A stretch of 64,000 nt of DNA, taken from positions 639,629 to 703,628 of the forward strand of contig NZ_BBZI01000007.1 of the NCBI RefSeq assembly GCF_008974245.1, given 5' to 3'. This DNA is from Streptomyces abyssomicinicus (lineage in GTDB: Bacteria; Actinomycetota; Actinomycetes; Streptomycetales; Streptomycetaceae). Positions within the stretch are counted from its first letter, which is position 1. Every line of letters begins with the position of its first letter. The notes under the pieces were generated by a model. It was not told the DNA's origin. It saw nothing but the letters and a program-made list of their open reading frames with translations, and searched no databases. Below, one piece after another: positions 35,706 through 44,935 of this stretch. Made by a program: the position numbers and the translations under genes.

Positions 35706-36305
35706 GTGACCACACGACCTCCGACCCCGACCACCACCGCGGGCGCGACCACCACCGCGAGCGCGACCGGCCTGCTGATCCGCCCGGGAACCCCGGACGA
35801 CGTGCCGGCCGTCCTCGCGATGCTCGACGCCGCGATCGTCTGGATGAACGCGCGCGGCAACACCGAGCAGTGGGGCACGACGCCCTACTCGCGCAAGCAG
35901 GGCGGGGTGGAGCGCGTCCAGCGGTACTTCACCGAGTGCCGTCCCTTCGTCGCCGAACTGGACGGCGTCCCGGCCGGAGCGCTGGTGCTGCACACGGGCC
36001 CGAGCCCGCAGGTGCCGATCCCCCCGGCCGGGGAACCCGAGCGGTACGTCCGGCTGCTGGTCTCCGACCGACGCCACGCCGGCCACGGCATCGGTGCCGC
36101 GCTGCTCGCCCACGCCGTCCAGGAGGCCCGGCGGGCCGGGGTCGCCCTGCTGCGGGTGGACTGCTGGGCGGGCGAGGAGGGACGGCTGGTCTCGTTCTAC
36201 GAGCGCAACGGCTTCTCCCGCACCGAGGAGTTCCAGGTCGGCGCCTGGCCGGGCCAGGTCCTCGCGCAGCGCGTCGGCCCGGGCGAGGACGGTCCGGGGC
36301 GGTAG
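35706..36305 (+). CDS. GNAT-family N-acetyltransferase
   Basis: A protein of about 199 residues. After a Thr/Ala-rich 25-residue leader comes a GNAT fold, with motif A in the segment RRHAGHGIGAALLAHAVQEA (acetyl-CoA pyrophosphate binding) and C-terminal FYERNGFSRTEEF. Acceptor unknown. The ATG at 35697 has no spaced ribosome site; the GTG three codons later has AGGA eight bases upstream, so I start there. Confidence 0.82.
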   Translation: MTTRPPTPTTTAGATTTASATGLLIRPGTPDDVPAVLAMLDAAIVWMNARGNTEQWGTTPYSRKQGGVERVQRYFTECRPFVAELDGVPAGALVLHTGPSPQVPIPPAGEPERYVRLLVSDRRHAGHGIGAALLAHAVQEARRAGVALLRVDCWAGEEGRLVSFYERNGFSRTEEFQVGAWPGQVLAQRVGPGEDGPGR

Positions 36306-36389
36306 GGCGGCGGGCCGCTTCCGCCGGGCTTCACCGGAAGGCGGGGCACCGGTCACGCGGGCGTCGCCGAGGACGGGCAGGCTCGGGGG

Positions 36390-37532
36390 ATGAGACCTCG
36401 TCCGAGAGCAGTGGAACCCCGGCCGGCGGCACGTCCTCCCCGCCGGCGGCCGGCCCGGTGGCCGGCCGTCGCCGCGGCCCTGGTTCTGTCGCTGGTGCTT
36501 CCGGCCGCCGGTACCGCGGCGGCCTCCGAACGCCCGCCCCAGGCGCGGCAGTTCGACCTCCAGGCGCACCGCGGCGGCGCCGCGATGACCGTCGAGAACA
36601 CGCTGCCGGCCTTCGCGCGGGCGCTGGAACTCGGGGTCACGACCCTGGAACTCGACGTCCAGATCACCGAGGACGGCCACGCGGTCGTCACCCACGACCG
36701 GGACGTCCAGGAGCGCAACTGCCGGGACACCGGGCCGGCGTTCCCGGGTGACCCCGAGTACCCGTACGTCCCCGGCCGGACGTACGTGAAGGACCTCACG
36801 CTCGCCCAGATCCGCACGCTGGACTGCGGGTCCCTCCGCCAGGCGGTGTTCCCCGCCCAGGCACTCGCGCCCGGGGCGCGGATGCCGCTGCTCTCGGAGG
36901 TGTACGCGCTGGTGCACCGGTACCGGGCCTACGGTGTCACGCTGAACGTGGAGACCAAGGTCGAGGCCGGGGCGCCTCAGGAGACCGCGCCGCGGGAGCG
37001 GTTCGTGCGGACCGTGATCACCGAGACGCGGCGGGCGCGGATGGTGCGGCAGGTCACGGTCCAGAGCTTCGACTGGGGCGCGCTGAGGAGGGTCCGGGAA
37101 CTGGAGCCCCGGCTGCCGGTGGTGGCGCTCACCAACGGACAGCAGTTCCTCCAGCAGGGTGTGCCGGGGGCCTCGCCCTGGCTCGGCGGGCTGGACATCG
37201 ACGACTTCGAGGGCTCGCTCCAGCGGCGCTACGTGGCCGCCGCGGCCTCCCTCGGTGCCGACGCCGTCTCCCCGGTGCACGGCGATCCGCAGGGCGGCGG
37301 GATCGGGACCCCGGGCTACACGCCGTTCACGACACGGGAGTTGGTCACGGCGGCGCACGCGGAAGGGATGAAGGTGGTGCCCTGGACCGTGGACGACCCG
37401 GCGACCGTCCGCCACCTGCTCGGTCTCGGCGTGGACGGCCTCATCACCAACGCCCCCGACACCGTCCGCGCGGTACTCGCGGAGGAAGGCCACCGCCTGC
37501 CCCGCGCCTACCCCCGCCCGGCCGCCCCGTGA
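36390..37532 (+). CDS. Secreted glycerophosphodiester phosphodiesterase
   Basis: A 380-residue exported GDPD-family enzyme. The basic N-terminus and hydrophobic segment around residues 28-48 (AVAAALVLSLVLPAAG) are a Sec signal peptide. The catalytic TIM-barrel begins with HRGGAAMTVENT (catalytic His, Glu-Asn-Thr), then TTLELDVQITEDGHAVVTHD with the metal ligands and second His. It hydrolyses glycerophosphodiesters to glycerol-3-phosphate and alcohols, probably for phosphate or carbon scavenging outside the cell. The stop codon falls in a 17-bp direct repeat. Confidence 0.9.
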   Translation: MRPRPRAVEPRPAARPPRRRPARWPAVAAALVLSLVLPAAGTAAASERPPQARQFDLQAHRGGAAMTVENTLPAFARALELGVTTLELDVQITEDGHAVVTHDRDVQERNCRDTGPAFPGDPEYPYVPGRTYVKDLTLAQIRTLDCGSLRQAVFPAQALAPGARMPLLSEVYALVHRYRAYGVTLNVETKVEAGAPQETAPRERFVRTVITETRRARMVRQVTVQSFDWGALRRVRELEPRLPVVALTNGQQFLQQGVPGASPWLGGLDIDDFEGSLQRRYVAAAASLGADAVSPVHGDPQGGGIGTPGYTPFTTRELVTAAHAEGMKVVPWTVDDPATVRHLLGLGVDGLITNAPDTVRAVLAEEGHRLPRAYPRPAAP

Positions 37533-37566
37533 CCACACCCGCCCCGTGACCACACCCGCCCCGTGA
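37524..37566. repeat. 17-bp direct repeat at the GDPD stop codon
   Basis: GCCCCGTGACCACACCC occurs twice in tandem (37524-37540, 37541-37557) followed by a third partial copy. The first copy contains the TGA that ends the GDPD gene. Confidence 0.8.
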
Positions 37567-37653
37567 AACGACGGCCCTCCGCGCCCACGGGCAGGAACCC
37601 ACCCGGAGCCCCCCCCGCCGGCCTCCGAGGCGCGGTGGCCGCCGCCGTCCCGG

Positions 37654-38034
37654 TCAGGCGGCCGTGGCCGGGGGCGTGAGGAGGTGGCCCATCGTGGAGA
37701 GGACCGACGGCTCGACCCGGTAGTAGACCCAGGTGCCGCGCCGCTCGGAGGTCAGGAGGCCTGCCTCCCGGAGCTTCTTCAGGTGGTGGGAGACGGTCGG
37801 CTGCGACACGCCGACGTCGGAGATGTCGCACACGCACGCCTCCCCGCCCTCGTGGGAGGCCACCGCGGAGAACAGCCGCAGCCGGACCGGGTCGCCCAGG
37901 GCCTTGAACATGCGGGCGACGGCCTCCGCCTCCCCGGCGCCCAGCGGGCGCTCGGTCAGCGGCGGGAAGCCCGGCGCGACGGCGGAACCACCGGCCGCGG
38001 GGGCGGGGAGAGGGAGCACCTCGCTGTTCGGCAT
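37654..38034 (-). CDS. ArsR/SmtB-family metalloregulator
   Basis: A 126-residue winged-helix repressor. The HTH is SQPTVSHHLKKLREAGLL, with the wing SERRGTWVYYRV. EACVCDISDVG contains the CxC pair at the helix that senses As(III)/Sb(III) in ArsR-type proteins. No arsenical transporter or reductase lies next to it in the window, so its target is elsewhere or on its own promoter. ATG with GGGGGC upstream. A 30-residue Pro/Ala-rich N-terminus precedes the fold. Confidence 0.88.
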   Translation of the reverse strand: MPNSEVLPLPAPAAGGSAVAPGFPPLTERPLGAGEAEAVARMFKALGDPVRLRLFSAVASHEGGEACVCDISDVGVSQPTVSHHLKKLREAGLLTSERRGTWVYYRVEPSVLSTMGHLLTPPATAA

Positions 38035-38205
38035 GCCCCCATCGTCCCACCCGGCGGGACGGCGGCCCATGTCGACGCCCGTCGAAACAGGTGAGGCGTC
38101 GGAGGGCCCGCGACCGGGCAGTCGTAGGCTTTGCAGTGCCCTGACCGGGCCGACCCGTCGTCGTCAGGGCCGCCGCCTGTCCAACTCTCGTGGGAGTCAG
38201 CCCCG

Positions 38206-40251
38206 TTGAACTTCTGGTCGCTCTACCAGCACGGCTTCGCGCGGATCGCCGCCTGTACCGGCCACGCCGCCATCGCCGACCCCACCGCCAACGCCGAGGC
38301 GGTCCTGCGGCAGGCCCGCCGATGTGACGAGGACGGCGTGGCCGTCGCCCTCTTCCCGGAGATGAACCTCTGCGGCTACTCCATCGAGGACCTGCTGCTC
38401 CAGGACGCCCTGCTCGACGAGGTGGAGACGGCGCTCGCCGCCGTGGTGGCCGGGTCCGCCGGCCTGCTGCCCGTCCTCGTGGTCGGCGCCCCGCTGCGTC
38501 ACCGCAACCGGATCTACAACTGCGCCGTGGTGGTGCACCGAGGCCGGATCCTCGGCGTCGCCCCCAAGTCCTACGTGCCGAACTACCGCGAGTTCTACGA
38601 GAAGCGGCATATCGCCCCGGGCGACGACGAGCGCGGCGGCACCGTCCGGATCGGCGGGGAGACCGTGCCCTTCGGCGTGGACCTGCTCTTCGCCGCCGAG
38701 GACGTGCCCGGCCTGGTGATCCACGCCGAGGTCTGCGAGGACATGTGGGTGCCGGTGCCGCCGAGCGCCGAGGCCGCGCTGGCCGGCGCCACCGTGCTGC
38801 TCAACCTCTCCGGCAGCCCCATCACCGTCGGCCGCGCCGAGGACCGCAAGCTGCTCTGCCGCTCGGCGTCCTCCCGCTGCCTCGCCGCCTACGTGTACGC
38901 GGCGGCCGGCCTGGGCGAGTCCAGCACCGACCTGTCCTGGGACGGGCAGACCATGATCTACGAGAACGGCGTCCTGCTCGCCGAGACCGACCGCTTCCCG
39001 CAGGACGAGCGGTACGCGGTGGCCGACGTCGACCTCGACCTGCTCCGCCAGGAACGCCTGCGGATGGGCACCTTCGACGACAACCGCCGCACCCACGCCG
39101 CCCGCACCGGCGACTTCCGCGAGGTCGGCTTCCGGCTGGACGCACCCACCGGGGACCTCGGGCTGCGCCGCCGGCTCGAACGGTTCCCGTTCGTGCCGTC
39201 CGACCCGGAACGCCTGGCCCAGGACTGCTACGAGGCGTACAACATCCAGGTCAGCGCCCTCCAGCAGCGTCTGGCGGCGATCGGGGACCCGAAGATCGTC
39301 ATCGGGGTCTCCGGCGGCCTGGACTCCACCCACGCGCTGATCGTCGCCGCCCAGACCATGGACCGCGCCGGCCGCCCCCGCAGCGACATCCTGGCGTTCA
39401 CCCTGCCCGGCTTCGCCACCAGCGACCACACCAAGGGCAACGCCCACAAGCTGATGAACGCCCTCGGCGTCACGGCGGCCGAGCTCGACATCACGCCCAC
39501 CGCGCGGCTGATGCTGAAGGAGATGGACCACCCCTTCTCGGCGGGCGAGCCGGTCTACGACGTCACCTTCGAGAACGTGCAGGCGGGCCTGCGCACCGAC
39601 TACCTGTTCCGGCTGGCCAACCAGCGCGGCGGCATCGTGCTCGGCACCGGCGACCTCTCCGAGCTGGCCCTCGGCTGGAGCACGTACGGCGTCGGCGACC
39701 AGATGAGCCACTACAACGTCAACTCGGGCGTCCCCAAGACCTTCATCCAGCACCTCATCCGCTGGGTCATCGGCAGCGGACAGTTCGACGAGGAGACCGG
39801 GAGGACGCTGGCCGCCATCCTCGACACGGAGATCAGCCCGGAGCTGGTCCCCGGCGAGGAGATGCAGTCCACCGAGTCGAAGATCGGCCCCTACGCCCTG
39901 CACGACTTCACCCTCTTCCACGTGCTGCGGTACGGGTTCCGGCCGTCGAAGATCGCCTTCCTGGCCTGGCACGCCTGGCACGACGCGGAGGCGGGCGCCT
40001 GGCCGGCCAACTTCCCGGAGGCCAAGCGGGTCGCCTACGGCCTCCAGGAGATCCACGACTGGCTCGAGGTGTTCTGCCGCCGCTTCTTCGCCTTCGCGCA
40101 GTTCAAGCGGTCGGCCATGCCCAACGGCCCCAAGGTCTCGGCCGGCGGCTCGCTCTCGCCCCGCGGCGACTGGCGCGCCCCTTCCGACAGCTCGGCGGCC
40201 ACCTGGCTGCGCGACCTGGCGCGCGTCGAGGGCGCGCTCGGCGAGGAGTGA
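38206..40251 (+). CDS. nadE: Glutamine-dependent NAD+ synthetase
   Basis: A 681-residue two-domain enzyme that makes NAD from nicotinate adenine dinucleotide. Residues 1-300 are a nitrilase-type glutaminase with the triad Glu52 (FPEMNLCG), Lys121 (VAPKSYVPNY) and Cys177 (HAEVCEDMW), matching the M. tuberculosis enzyme (E52, K121, C176). The second half is the ATP-pyrophosphatase synthetase with IGVSGGLDSTHAL. The start is a TTG (protein begins NFWSLYQHGFARIA) with GGGAG upstream, fitting the family N-terminus; no ATG fits. It ends at an exceptionally long hairpin. Confidence 0.95.
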   Translation: MNFWSLYQHGFARIAACTGHAAIADPTANAEAVLRQARRCDEDGVAVALFPEMNLCGYSIEDLLLQDALLDEVETALAAVVAGSAGLLPVLVVGAPLRHRNRIYNCAVVVHRGRILGVAPKSYVPNYREFYEKRHIAPGDDERGGTVRIGGETVPFGVDLLFAAEDVPGLVIHAEVCEDMWVPVPPSAEAALAGATVLLNLSGSPITVGRAEDRKLLCRSASSRCLAAYVYAAAGLGESSTDLSWDGQTMIYENGVLLAETDRFPQDERYAVADVDLDLLRQERLRMGTFDDNRRTHAARTGDFREVGFRLDAPTGDLGLRRRLERFPFVPSDPERLAQDCYEAYNIQVSALQQRLAAIGDPKIVIGVSGGLDSTHALIVAAQTMDRAGRPRSDILAFTLPGFATSDHTKGNAHKLMNALGVTAAELDITPTARLMLKEMDHPFSAGEPVYDVTFENVQAGLRTDYLFRLANQRGGIVLGTGDLSELALGWSTYGVGDQMSHYNVNSGVPKTFIQHLIRWVIGSGQFDEETGRTLAAILDTEISPELVPGEEMQSTESKIGPYALHDFTLFHVLRYGFRPSKIAFLAWHAWHDAEAGAWPANFPEAKRVAYGLQEIHDWLEVFCRRFFAFAQFKRSAMPNGPKVSAGGSLSPRGDWRAPSDSSAATWLRDLARVEGALGEE

Positions 40252-40284
40252 CCGCGCGCGTGCGGACACGAGGGTCCCACGCGT

Positions 40285-40342
40285 GACGGACGGCGGCGGG
40301 GCCGCGACCGGAGCACCGGTCGCGGCCCCGCCGCCGTCCGTC
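40285..40342. terminator. Very long perfect bidirectional terminator
   Basis: Twenty-seven-base perfect arms (40285-40311 and 40316-40342) with the 4-base loop agca, between convergent nadE and the membrane protein gene. Confidence 0.85.
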
Positions 40343-40352
40343 CGTCGCCGCG

Positions 40353-42674
40353 TCACCCCATCCGCCGCACGGCCTCCCGGGCCCGGCGGGCGTCCCGCAG
40401 ACGGCGTTCGTAGGTGGTGCCCAGCAGGAGCAGCACCAGGCCGGCCGCGGCCGGTGGTGCCCAGCGGGGGAGCGCGCCGAGCGCCTGGACCAGGTACGGC
40501 GCGAGTTCGTGCAGGGCGTCCAGGACCAGCACCGTGCCGCCCATCAGCAGCGGCGCCTGGAGCCGGCGCACCGCGCCGGCCACCGTGACGGCGAGGGCCG
40601 CCAGGCCGAGCAGCAGCGGGCGGGTCCAGTGCGGGTCGGCCCAGGCGGCGATCAGGCTCGGCAGGAGCGCCGCGGCCAGGCCGGGACCGTACGCCGCCCA
40701 GGACGACACGGAGACGTCCCGGCGCCGCCGCACCACGCCCAGCACCAGCACGGGCACCGCCACCGGCAGCGCGTACGCCTCCGGGGTGCCGACCCCCCAG
40801 GCCGCCAGCCGCACCCACGCGGCGAGCACGAACAGCACGCCCGCCGCGTGGCCGACCGGGCGGCGGCCGGCGCGCAGCGCGGTCGCCCCGGCGATCACCC
40901 CGGCCAGCGCCAGCGCGACGGCAAGCAGCGGCGGGTCCAGCACGGTGAACGCCAGGGCGCACGCCCCGACCACCGCCCCGGTGACCTCCACCGGGACGGT
41001 CGCAGGCCCGGTCGCGGGCCGTGCCGCGACCAGCGCCGCGGCCGCCGTCACCACGAGCAGCAGCAGACCGGCCGTGGCCGCGTCCCAGTCCCGCAGGGAC
41101 GCGATCGAGCAGACCAGCAGGGCGGCGTGGACCAAGGCGGCGGGCAGCCCGGCCGGGGCGAGCGGGCGGCGGACCAGGGAGGCGGCCGTGAACAGCGCGA
41201 TCAGCGCCGGCAGCACCGCCAGGGGCGCCGACCGCCCGGACATCGCCGAGAGCGCCACCCCGCCCGAGGCGACGAGGGCCACCACCATCGCGGTCCGGGA
41301 CATGGCCGCCGTCCGCAGGGCGAGCGCCAGCGCGCCCGCCACCACCAGCACCCGCACGGCGAGGCCCGCCCCGTGAGGCAGCTCGAACACCGTCGGCAGC
41401 GCGTACAGCACGGCGGCGCCCAGGACGGTCGCCGCCCTCCGGCCGCGGCCCCGCCACCCCTCGTCGGGGGCGGCGACCAGCAGCACGGCGGTGAGGGCCG
41501 CGAGGACGACCGCCGCCGGTCCCGCGTACGGCAGCCGCAGCGGGGCCAGCGGCTCCAGCAGCGCCACCAGGGGCAGCGGCAGCGCCCACAGCAGCGCGGC
41601 CCCCTGCACACCGGCCGAGGCCCACAGCGCTCCCTCGCGCAGCACCCGGGGCAGCGGCGTGCGCACCGCGCCGAGCAGGAGCAGCCCGCCCGCCAGGTAT
41701 CCCGGCACCTCCCACTGCGAGGGCAGCGCGTCCCGCGACGCACCGCCCGCCGCGGCGATCGCGAGCACGCCCGCGAGGACCGCCGACGCGGTGGCGGACG
41801 CGCCCTCGCGCAGCCGCCACGCCGTCACCGCCGCGATCACCGCGGCGAAGGCCAGCAGCAGGCCGGCCGGAACCGACTCGCCCGGCCCCTGCGCCGACAG
41901 CGACAGCCACAGGGCGGCCGGCACCGCGAGGGCGCCCTGGACGCAGGCCCCGACGCCCGCCGTCCACCGCACCGACGTCACCCGCAGCCACAGCGCGGCC
42001 GCGGCGCCGAGGGCGGCCGACGTCAGCAGCGCGGCGACGAACAGCTCGGCGCCCCCGTCACCGCCGTCCGAGGCCCACAGCGGAAGCGCGAGCTGCGCGA
42101 CGGCGGCCGCGGCCGGCCACGGCCCGCGCAGCTCGCGGAACAGCCGCCCGTACCCGGCCCAGACCGCCGCCAGCACCGCGCAGGCCCCCGCCGCGTACGC
42201 CGTCGCCGGCACGTCGGCCAGGGCCGCGCGGTGCAGCGCGTACGCGTCCAGCAGCGTCAGGGTCATCCCGAGCCCGGCCAGCGACTCCGCCGTCGCCCGC
42301 AGTCCGCGCCGCAGCAGCGGCGCGGGCGAGGCCAGCACGACGACCGTGAGCGCGCCCAGCACCGCGGCCCGCCCGCCGATGCCCAGGGAGCCCCACGCCA
42401 CCAGGGTGAACACCAGCGAGGCGATGCCGAGCAGCAGCCCGCCCAGCAGCAACAGCAGGTTCTGCACGTCCGGTCCGGACGCCTCGCTCCGGGGTCCCGG
42501 CGCCGGCGGCACGAAAGAGGGCGCGGGCGCGGGTGCGGGCGCGTACGCGGTCCGCAGCACCTCGAGCAGCCAGCCGCGGCGTGCCAGCAGCTGGGCCCGC
42601 CGGGCGTCGAGGGCCCGCAACTCGGCGTCGATGAGCCGCAGCTCCTCGGCCGGCTGCGGTGGTGTCGTCGTCAT
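40353..42674 (-). CDS. Large polytopic membrane protein (SCO7613 C-terminal domain type)
   Basis: A 773-residue protein. A short cytoplasmic N-terminus contains a coiled-coil-like LRLIDAELRALDARRAQLL and an Ala-Pro-rich linker. It is followed by over twenty closely packed hydrophobic segments rich in Ala, Leu and Val with small charged loops. It matches the streptomycete SCO7613-type membrane protein family, of unknown function. No catalytic motif is visible. ATG at 42674 with AAGGTG upstream; the eleven codons before it are ignored. The tail ends in an Arg-rich cytoplasmic stretch. Confidence 0.75.
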   Translation of the reverse strand: MTTTPPQPAEELRLIDAELRALDARRAQLLARRGWLLEVLRTAYAPAPAPAPSFVPPAPGPRSEASGPDVQNLLLLLGGLLLGIASLVFTLVAWGSLGIGGRAAVLGALTVVVLASPAPLLRRGLRATAESLAGLGMTLTLLDAYALHRAALADVPATAYAAGACAVLAAVWAGYGRLFRELRGPWPAAAAVAQLALPLWASDGGDGGAELFVAALLTSAALGAAAALWLRVTSVRWTAGVGACVQGALAVPAALWLSLSAQGPGESVPAGLLLAFAAVIAAVTAWRLREGASATASAVLAGVLAIAAAGGASRDALPSQWEVPGYLAGGLLLLGAVRTPLPRVLREGALWASAGVQGAALLWALPLPLVALLEPLAPLRLPYAGPAAVVLAALTAVLLVAAPDEGWRGRGRRAATVLGAAVLYALPTVFELPHGAGLAVRVLVVAGALALALRTAAMSRTAMVVALVASGGVALSAMSGRSAPLAVLPALIALFTAASLVRRPLAPAGLPAALVHAALLVCSIASLRDWDAATAGLLLLVVTAAAALVAARPATGPATVPVEVTGAVVGACALAFTVLDPPLLAVALALAGVIAGATALRAGRRPVGHAAGVLFVLAAWVRLAAWGVGTPEAYALPVAVPVLVLGVVRRRRDVSVSSWAAYGPGLAAALLPSLIAAWADPHWTRPLLLGLAALAVTVAGAVRRLQAPLLMGGTVLVLDALHELAPYLVQALGALPRWAPPAAAGLVLLLLGTTYERRLRDARRAREAVRRMG

Positions 42675-42849
42675 ACCGGCACCTTGGCGCGGCGGCGGCC
42701 CGCGCACATGAGTGCGGATACTCAGAACCCGTACTCACCCGGCCCCGCCCCCGGCGTGGGAGGGGTGCCGTGGGGCGGGCGGAGGCGACAGGTACGGTTT
42801 TCCGGACGCTTGTCTTTTTCGAGCGCTGTCGTGTCAGGAAGGGAAACAC

Positions 42850-43437
42850 ATGGACGTCGGACTCAAGCGTGAGCTCGAGCGGAAGGTGCGGGCCGGCGAG
42901 CGCCTGACCCGGGAGGACGGCATCGCGCTGTACGAGTCGGACGACCTGGCCTGGCTGGGCGCGCTGGCCCACGAGGTGCGGACCGCGCGGCACGGGGACG
43001 TCGCGTACTTCCACGGAGCCGAGGCCGGCGGCGGGCTCGCGTTCGGGGTCGGCGGATGGCGGGAGCGCGCCGCCGACGTCGACGCGATGCTGCGGCTGCG
43101 CGAGGAGTGGGACGGGAGCGAGCAGGCCGCCGTCCCGGCCGGGGACCGCTCCCTGTCCGGCCTCGAGGTGCTGAAGACCTACGCGGTGGCCCGGCTGCTG
43201 CTGGACAACGTGCCGCACCTGAAGGTCTCCCGGGAGACCTACGGCGACCGCACCGCCCAGCTGGCCCTCCAGCACGGCGCCGACGAGATCGAGGGCCCGG
43301 CGGGCGACGAGGTCGTCGAACTCGTCCAGGACGCCGGCTTCCGCCCCGTCCAGCACGACGGTGCCTACACGGCCGTCCGCGAGTTCGACGGGCCCGACCC
43401 GGCGCGGCGCGACGAGCCGCAGGCGATGCGGCTCTGA
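42850..43437 (+). CDS. MqnE-like protein lacking the radical-SAM core
   Basis: A 195-residue protein. Residues 1-54 (RELERKVRAGERLTREDGIA, then LYESDDLAWLGALAHEVR) resemble the N-terminal cap of streptomycete aminofutalosine synthase MqnE. Residues 110-195 (LEVLKTYAVARLLLDNVPHL, TAQLALQHGADEIEG, VQDAGFRPV) resemble its C-terminal end. The intervening region of about 190 residues in MqnE, with the CxxxCxxC iron-sulfur motif, is replaced by about 55 unrelated residues; no such Cys motif exists here. It therefore cannot do the radical chemistry. The good ribosome site (AGGAAGG), ATG and intact coding bias argue for a functional gene rather than decay. Role unknown. Confidence 0.7.
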   Translation: MDVGLKRELERKVRAGERLTREDGIALYESDDLAWLGALAHEVRTARHGDVAYFHGAEAGGGLAFGVGGWRERAADVDAMLRLREEWDGSEQAAVPAGDRSLSGLEVLKTYAVARLLLDNVPHLKVSRETYGDRTAQLALQHGADEIEGPAGDEVVELVQDAGFRPVQHDGAYTAVREFDGPDPARRDEPQAMRL

Positions 43438-43459
43438 CGCACCGCCCCGGCCCCGGCCA

Positions 43460-43493
43460 GGGAGGGCCGGCCGGATCCCCGGCCGGCCCTCCC
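43460..43493. terminator. Bidirectional terminator
   Basis: Fifteen-base perfect arms (43460-43474 and 43479-43493) with a 4-base loop, between the convergent MqnE-like and GH16 genes. Confidence 0.75.
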
Positions 43494-43509
43494 CGTCGTG
43501 GGGCCGGGG

Positions 43510-44829
43510 TCAGCCGACGGTCCACTTCTGGTTGGCGCCGCCCGTGCAGGTCCAGATCTGCAGGCGGGTCCCGTCGGCCGAGGAGTTGCCCTTGGCGTCC
43601 AGGCACTTGTTCGAGCCCGTGTTGGTCAGGTCGTTGGCCGCGGTGCGGACCCACTTCTGCGCGTTGGTGCCGTTGCAGGTCCACAGCTGGACCACGGCGC
43701 CGTCCGCGGTCGAACCGCCCGAGACGTCGAGGCACTTGCCGAGGGCGCGGACGGTGCCGTCACCGGGGAAGGTCCACTGCTGGGCGACGTTGCCGGTGCA
43801 GTTGTGGAGCTGGATCGGCGTTCCGTCGGCGGTCGCGCCGCCCGCCACGTCCACGCACATGCCGCCGATGCCGCGGATCGGGCCCGTGCCGGGGACGGGG
43901 ACGGAACCGCCGTCCGAGGTCGAGACCCGCACGTAGTCGATGGTCATGGTCTGCGGGAAGCTGGTGGAGCCGTCGGGGCTGCCGGGCCAGTTGCCGCCCA
44001 CCGCCAGGTTGAGGATCAGGAAGAACGGGTGGTCGAAGACCCAGCGGTCGCCGCCCAGGTCCGCGGGGGTCCGCGTCTGGTACGCGGTGCCGTCGACGTA
44101 CCAGGTGATCGAGTTCGGGCTCCAGTTCACCGCGAAGGTGTGGAAGCCGTCGGCGAACGCCTGCCCGCCGGGCAGCGTGTAGCCCGCGCCGATGCCCTCC
44201 GCGCCGGAGTACCCCGGCCCGTGCAGGGTGCCGTGCACGGTTCCCGGCTCACGGCCGATGTTCTCCATGATGTCGATCTCGCCGCTGTTCGGCCAACCCA
44301 CGCTGCCCAGGTCGTTGCCGAGCATCCAGAACGCCGGCCAGATGCCCTGGCCGCGCGGGATCTTGATGCGGGCCTCGAAGTGGCCGTAGGCCTGGGTGAA
44401 GGTGCGCGCCGTGTTCAGGCGGGCCGAGGTGTACTGACAACTGCCGTACCAGCACTGGAGATTGGTGTCGGTGTTCCGGCGGGCCGTGAGGGTCAGGTTG
44501 CCGTTGCCGTCGAGGGCCGAGTTGGCCCTGTTGTTGGTGTAGTACTGGAGCTCGTTGTTGCCGTTGCCCGAACCGCCCGTCTCCAGGGTCCACTTGCCCG
44601 GATCCGGGGCGCTGCCGGCCGCTCCGTCGAACTCGTCCGCCCAGGTCTGGACGGCGGCCGCCGCCGGAGCGGGGTCGGGGACCGCGGCCGCGCGGGGAGC
44701 GCCCGCGCCGGCCGCCACCAGGAGGGCGGCCGCCAGGGCGGCGGCCAGCAGCAGCGTCAGTGTCGTGAGGGGAAGCCGTCTCGTCGGGCGGGCCGAGCGG
44801 GCCGGGTGGGTCGAAAGGCCAACTGCCAT
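43510..44829 (-). CDS. Secreted GH16 endo-beta-1,3-glucanase with ricin-type lectin domain
   Basis: A 439-residue exported enzyme. The signal peptide is long, with a hydrophobic core around residues 20-45. Residues 60-310 are a glycoside hydrolase family 16 domain with the catalytic motif GEIDIMEN (two Glu) and substrate-site Trp residues (IWPAFWMLGN, DRWVFDHPFF), as in laminarinases. Residues 315-439 are a ricin B/CBM13 beta-trefoil with three QxW repeats (QQWTF, QKWVR, QKWTVG). It probably degrades fungal or algal beta-1,3-glucan. A dre-like inverted repeat lies about 107 bp upstream. Confidence 0.93.
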   Translation of the reverse strand: MAVGLSTHPARSARPTRRLPLTTLTLLLAAALAAALLVAAGAGAPRAAAVPDPAPAAAAVQTWADEFDGAAGSAPDPGKWTLETGGSGNGNNELQYYTNNRANSALDGNGNLTLTARRNTDTNLQCWYGSCQYTSARLNTARTFTQAYGHFEARIKIPRGQGIWPAFWMLGNDLGSVGWPNSGEIDIMENIGREPGTVHGTLHGPGYSGAEGIGAGYTLPGGQAFADGFHTFAVNWSPNSITWYVDGTAYQTRTPADLGGDRWVFDHPFFLILNLAVGGNWPGSPDGSTSFPQTMTIDYVRVSTSDGGSVPVPGTGPIRGIGGMCVDVAGGATADGTPIQLHNCTGNVAQQWTFPGDGTVRALGKCLDVSGGSTADGAVVQLWTCNGTNAQKWVRTAANDLTNTGSNKCLDAKGNSSADGTRLQIWTCTGGANQKWTVG

Positions 44830-44935
44830 GGCATGTACGTCCCTTGGGTGGGGGGGGCGGGGGGAGGGTCGTGCGCGCGCCGTGCCGGGCGGGGGAGCGG
44901 GCCCGAGTGGGAAGGCTCCCTCCGCTTGCCCCAGA

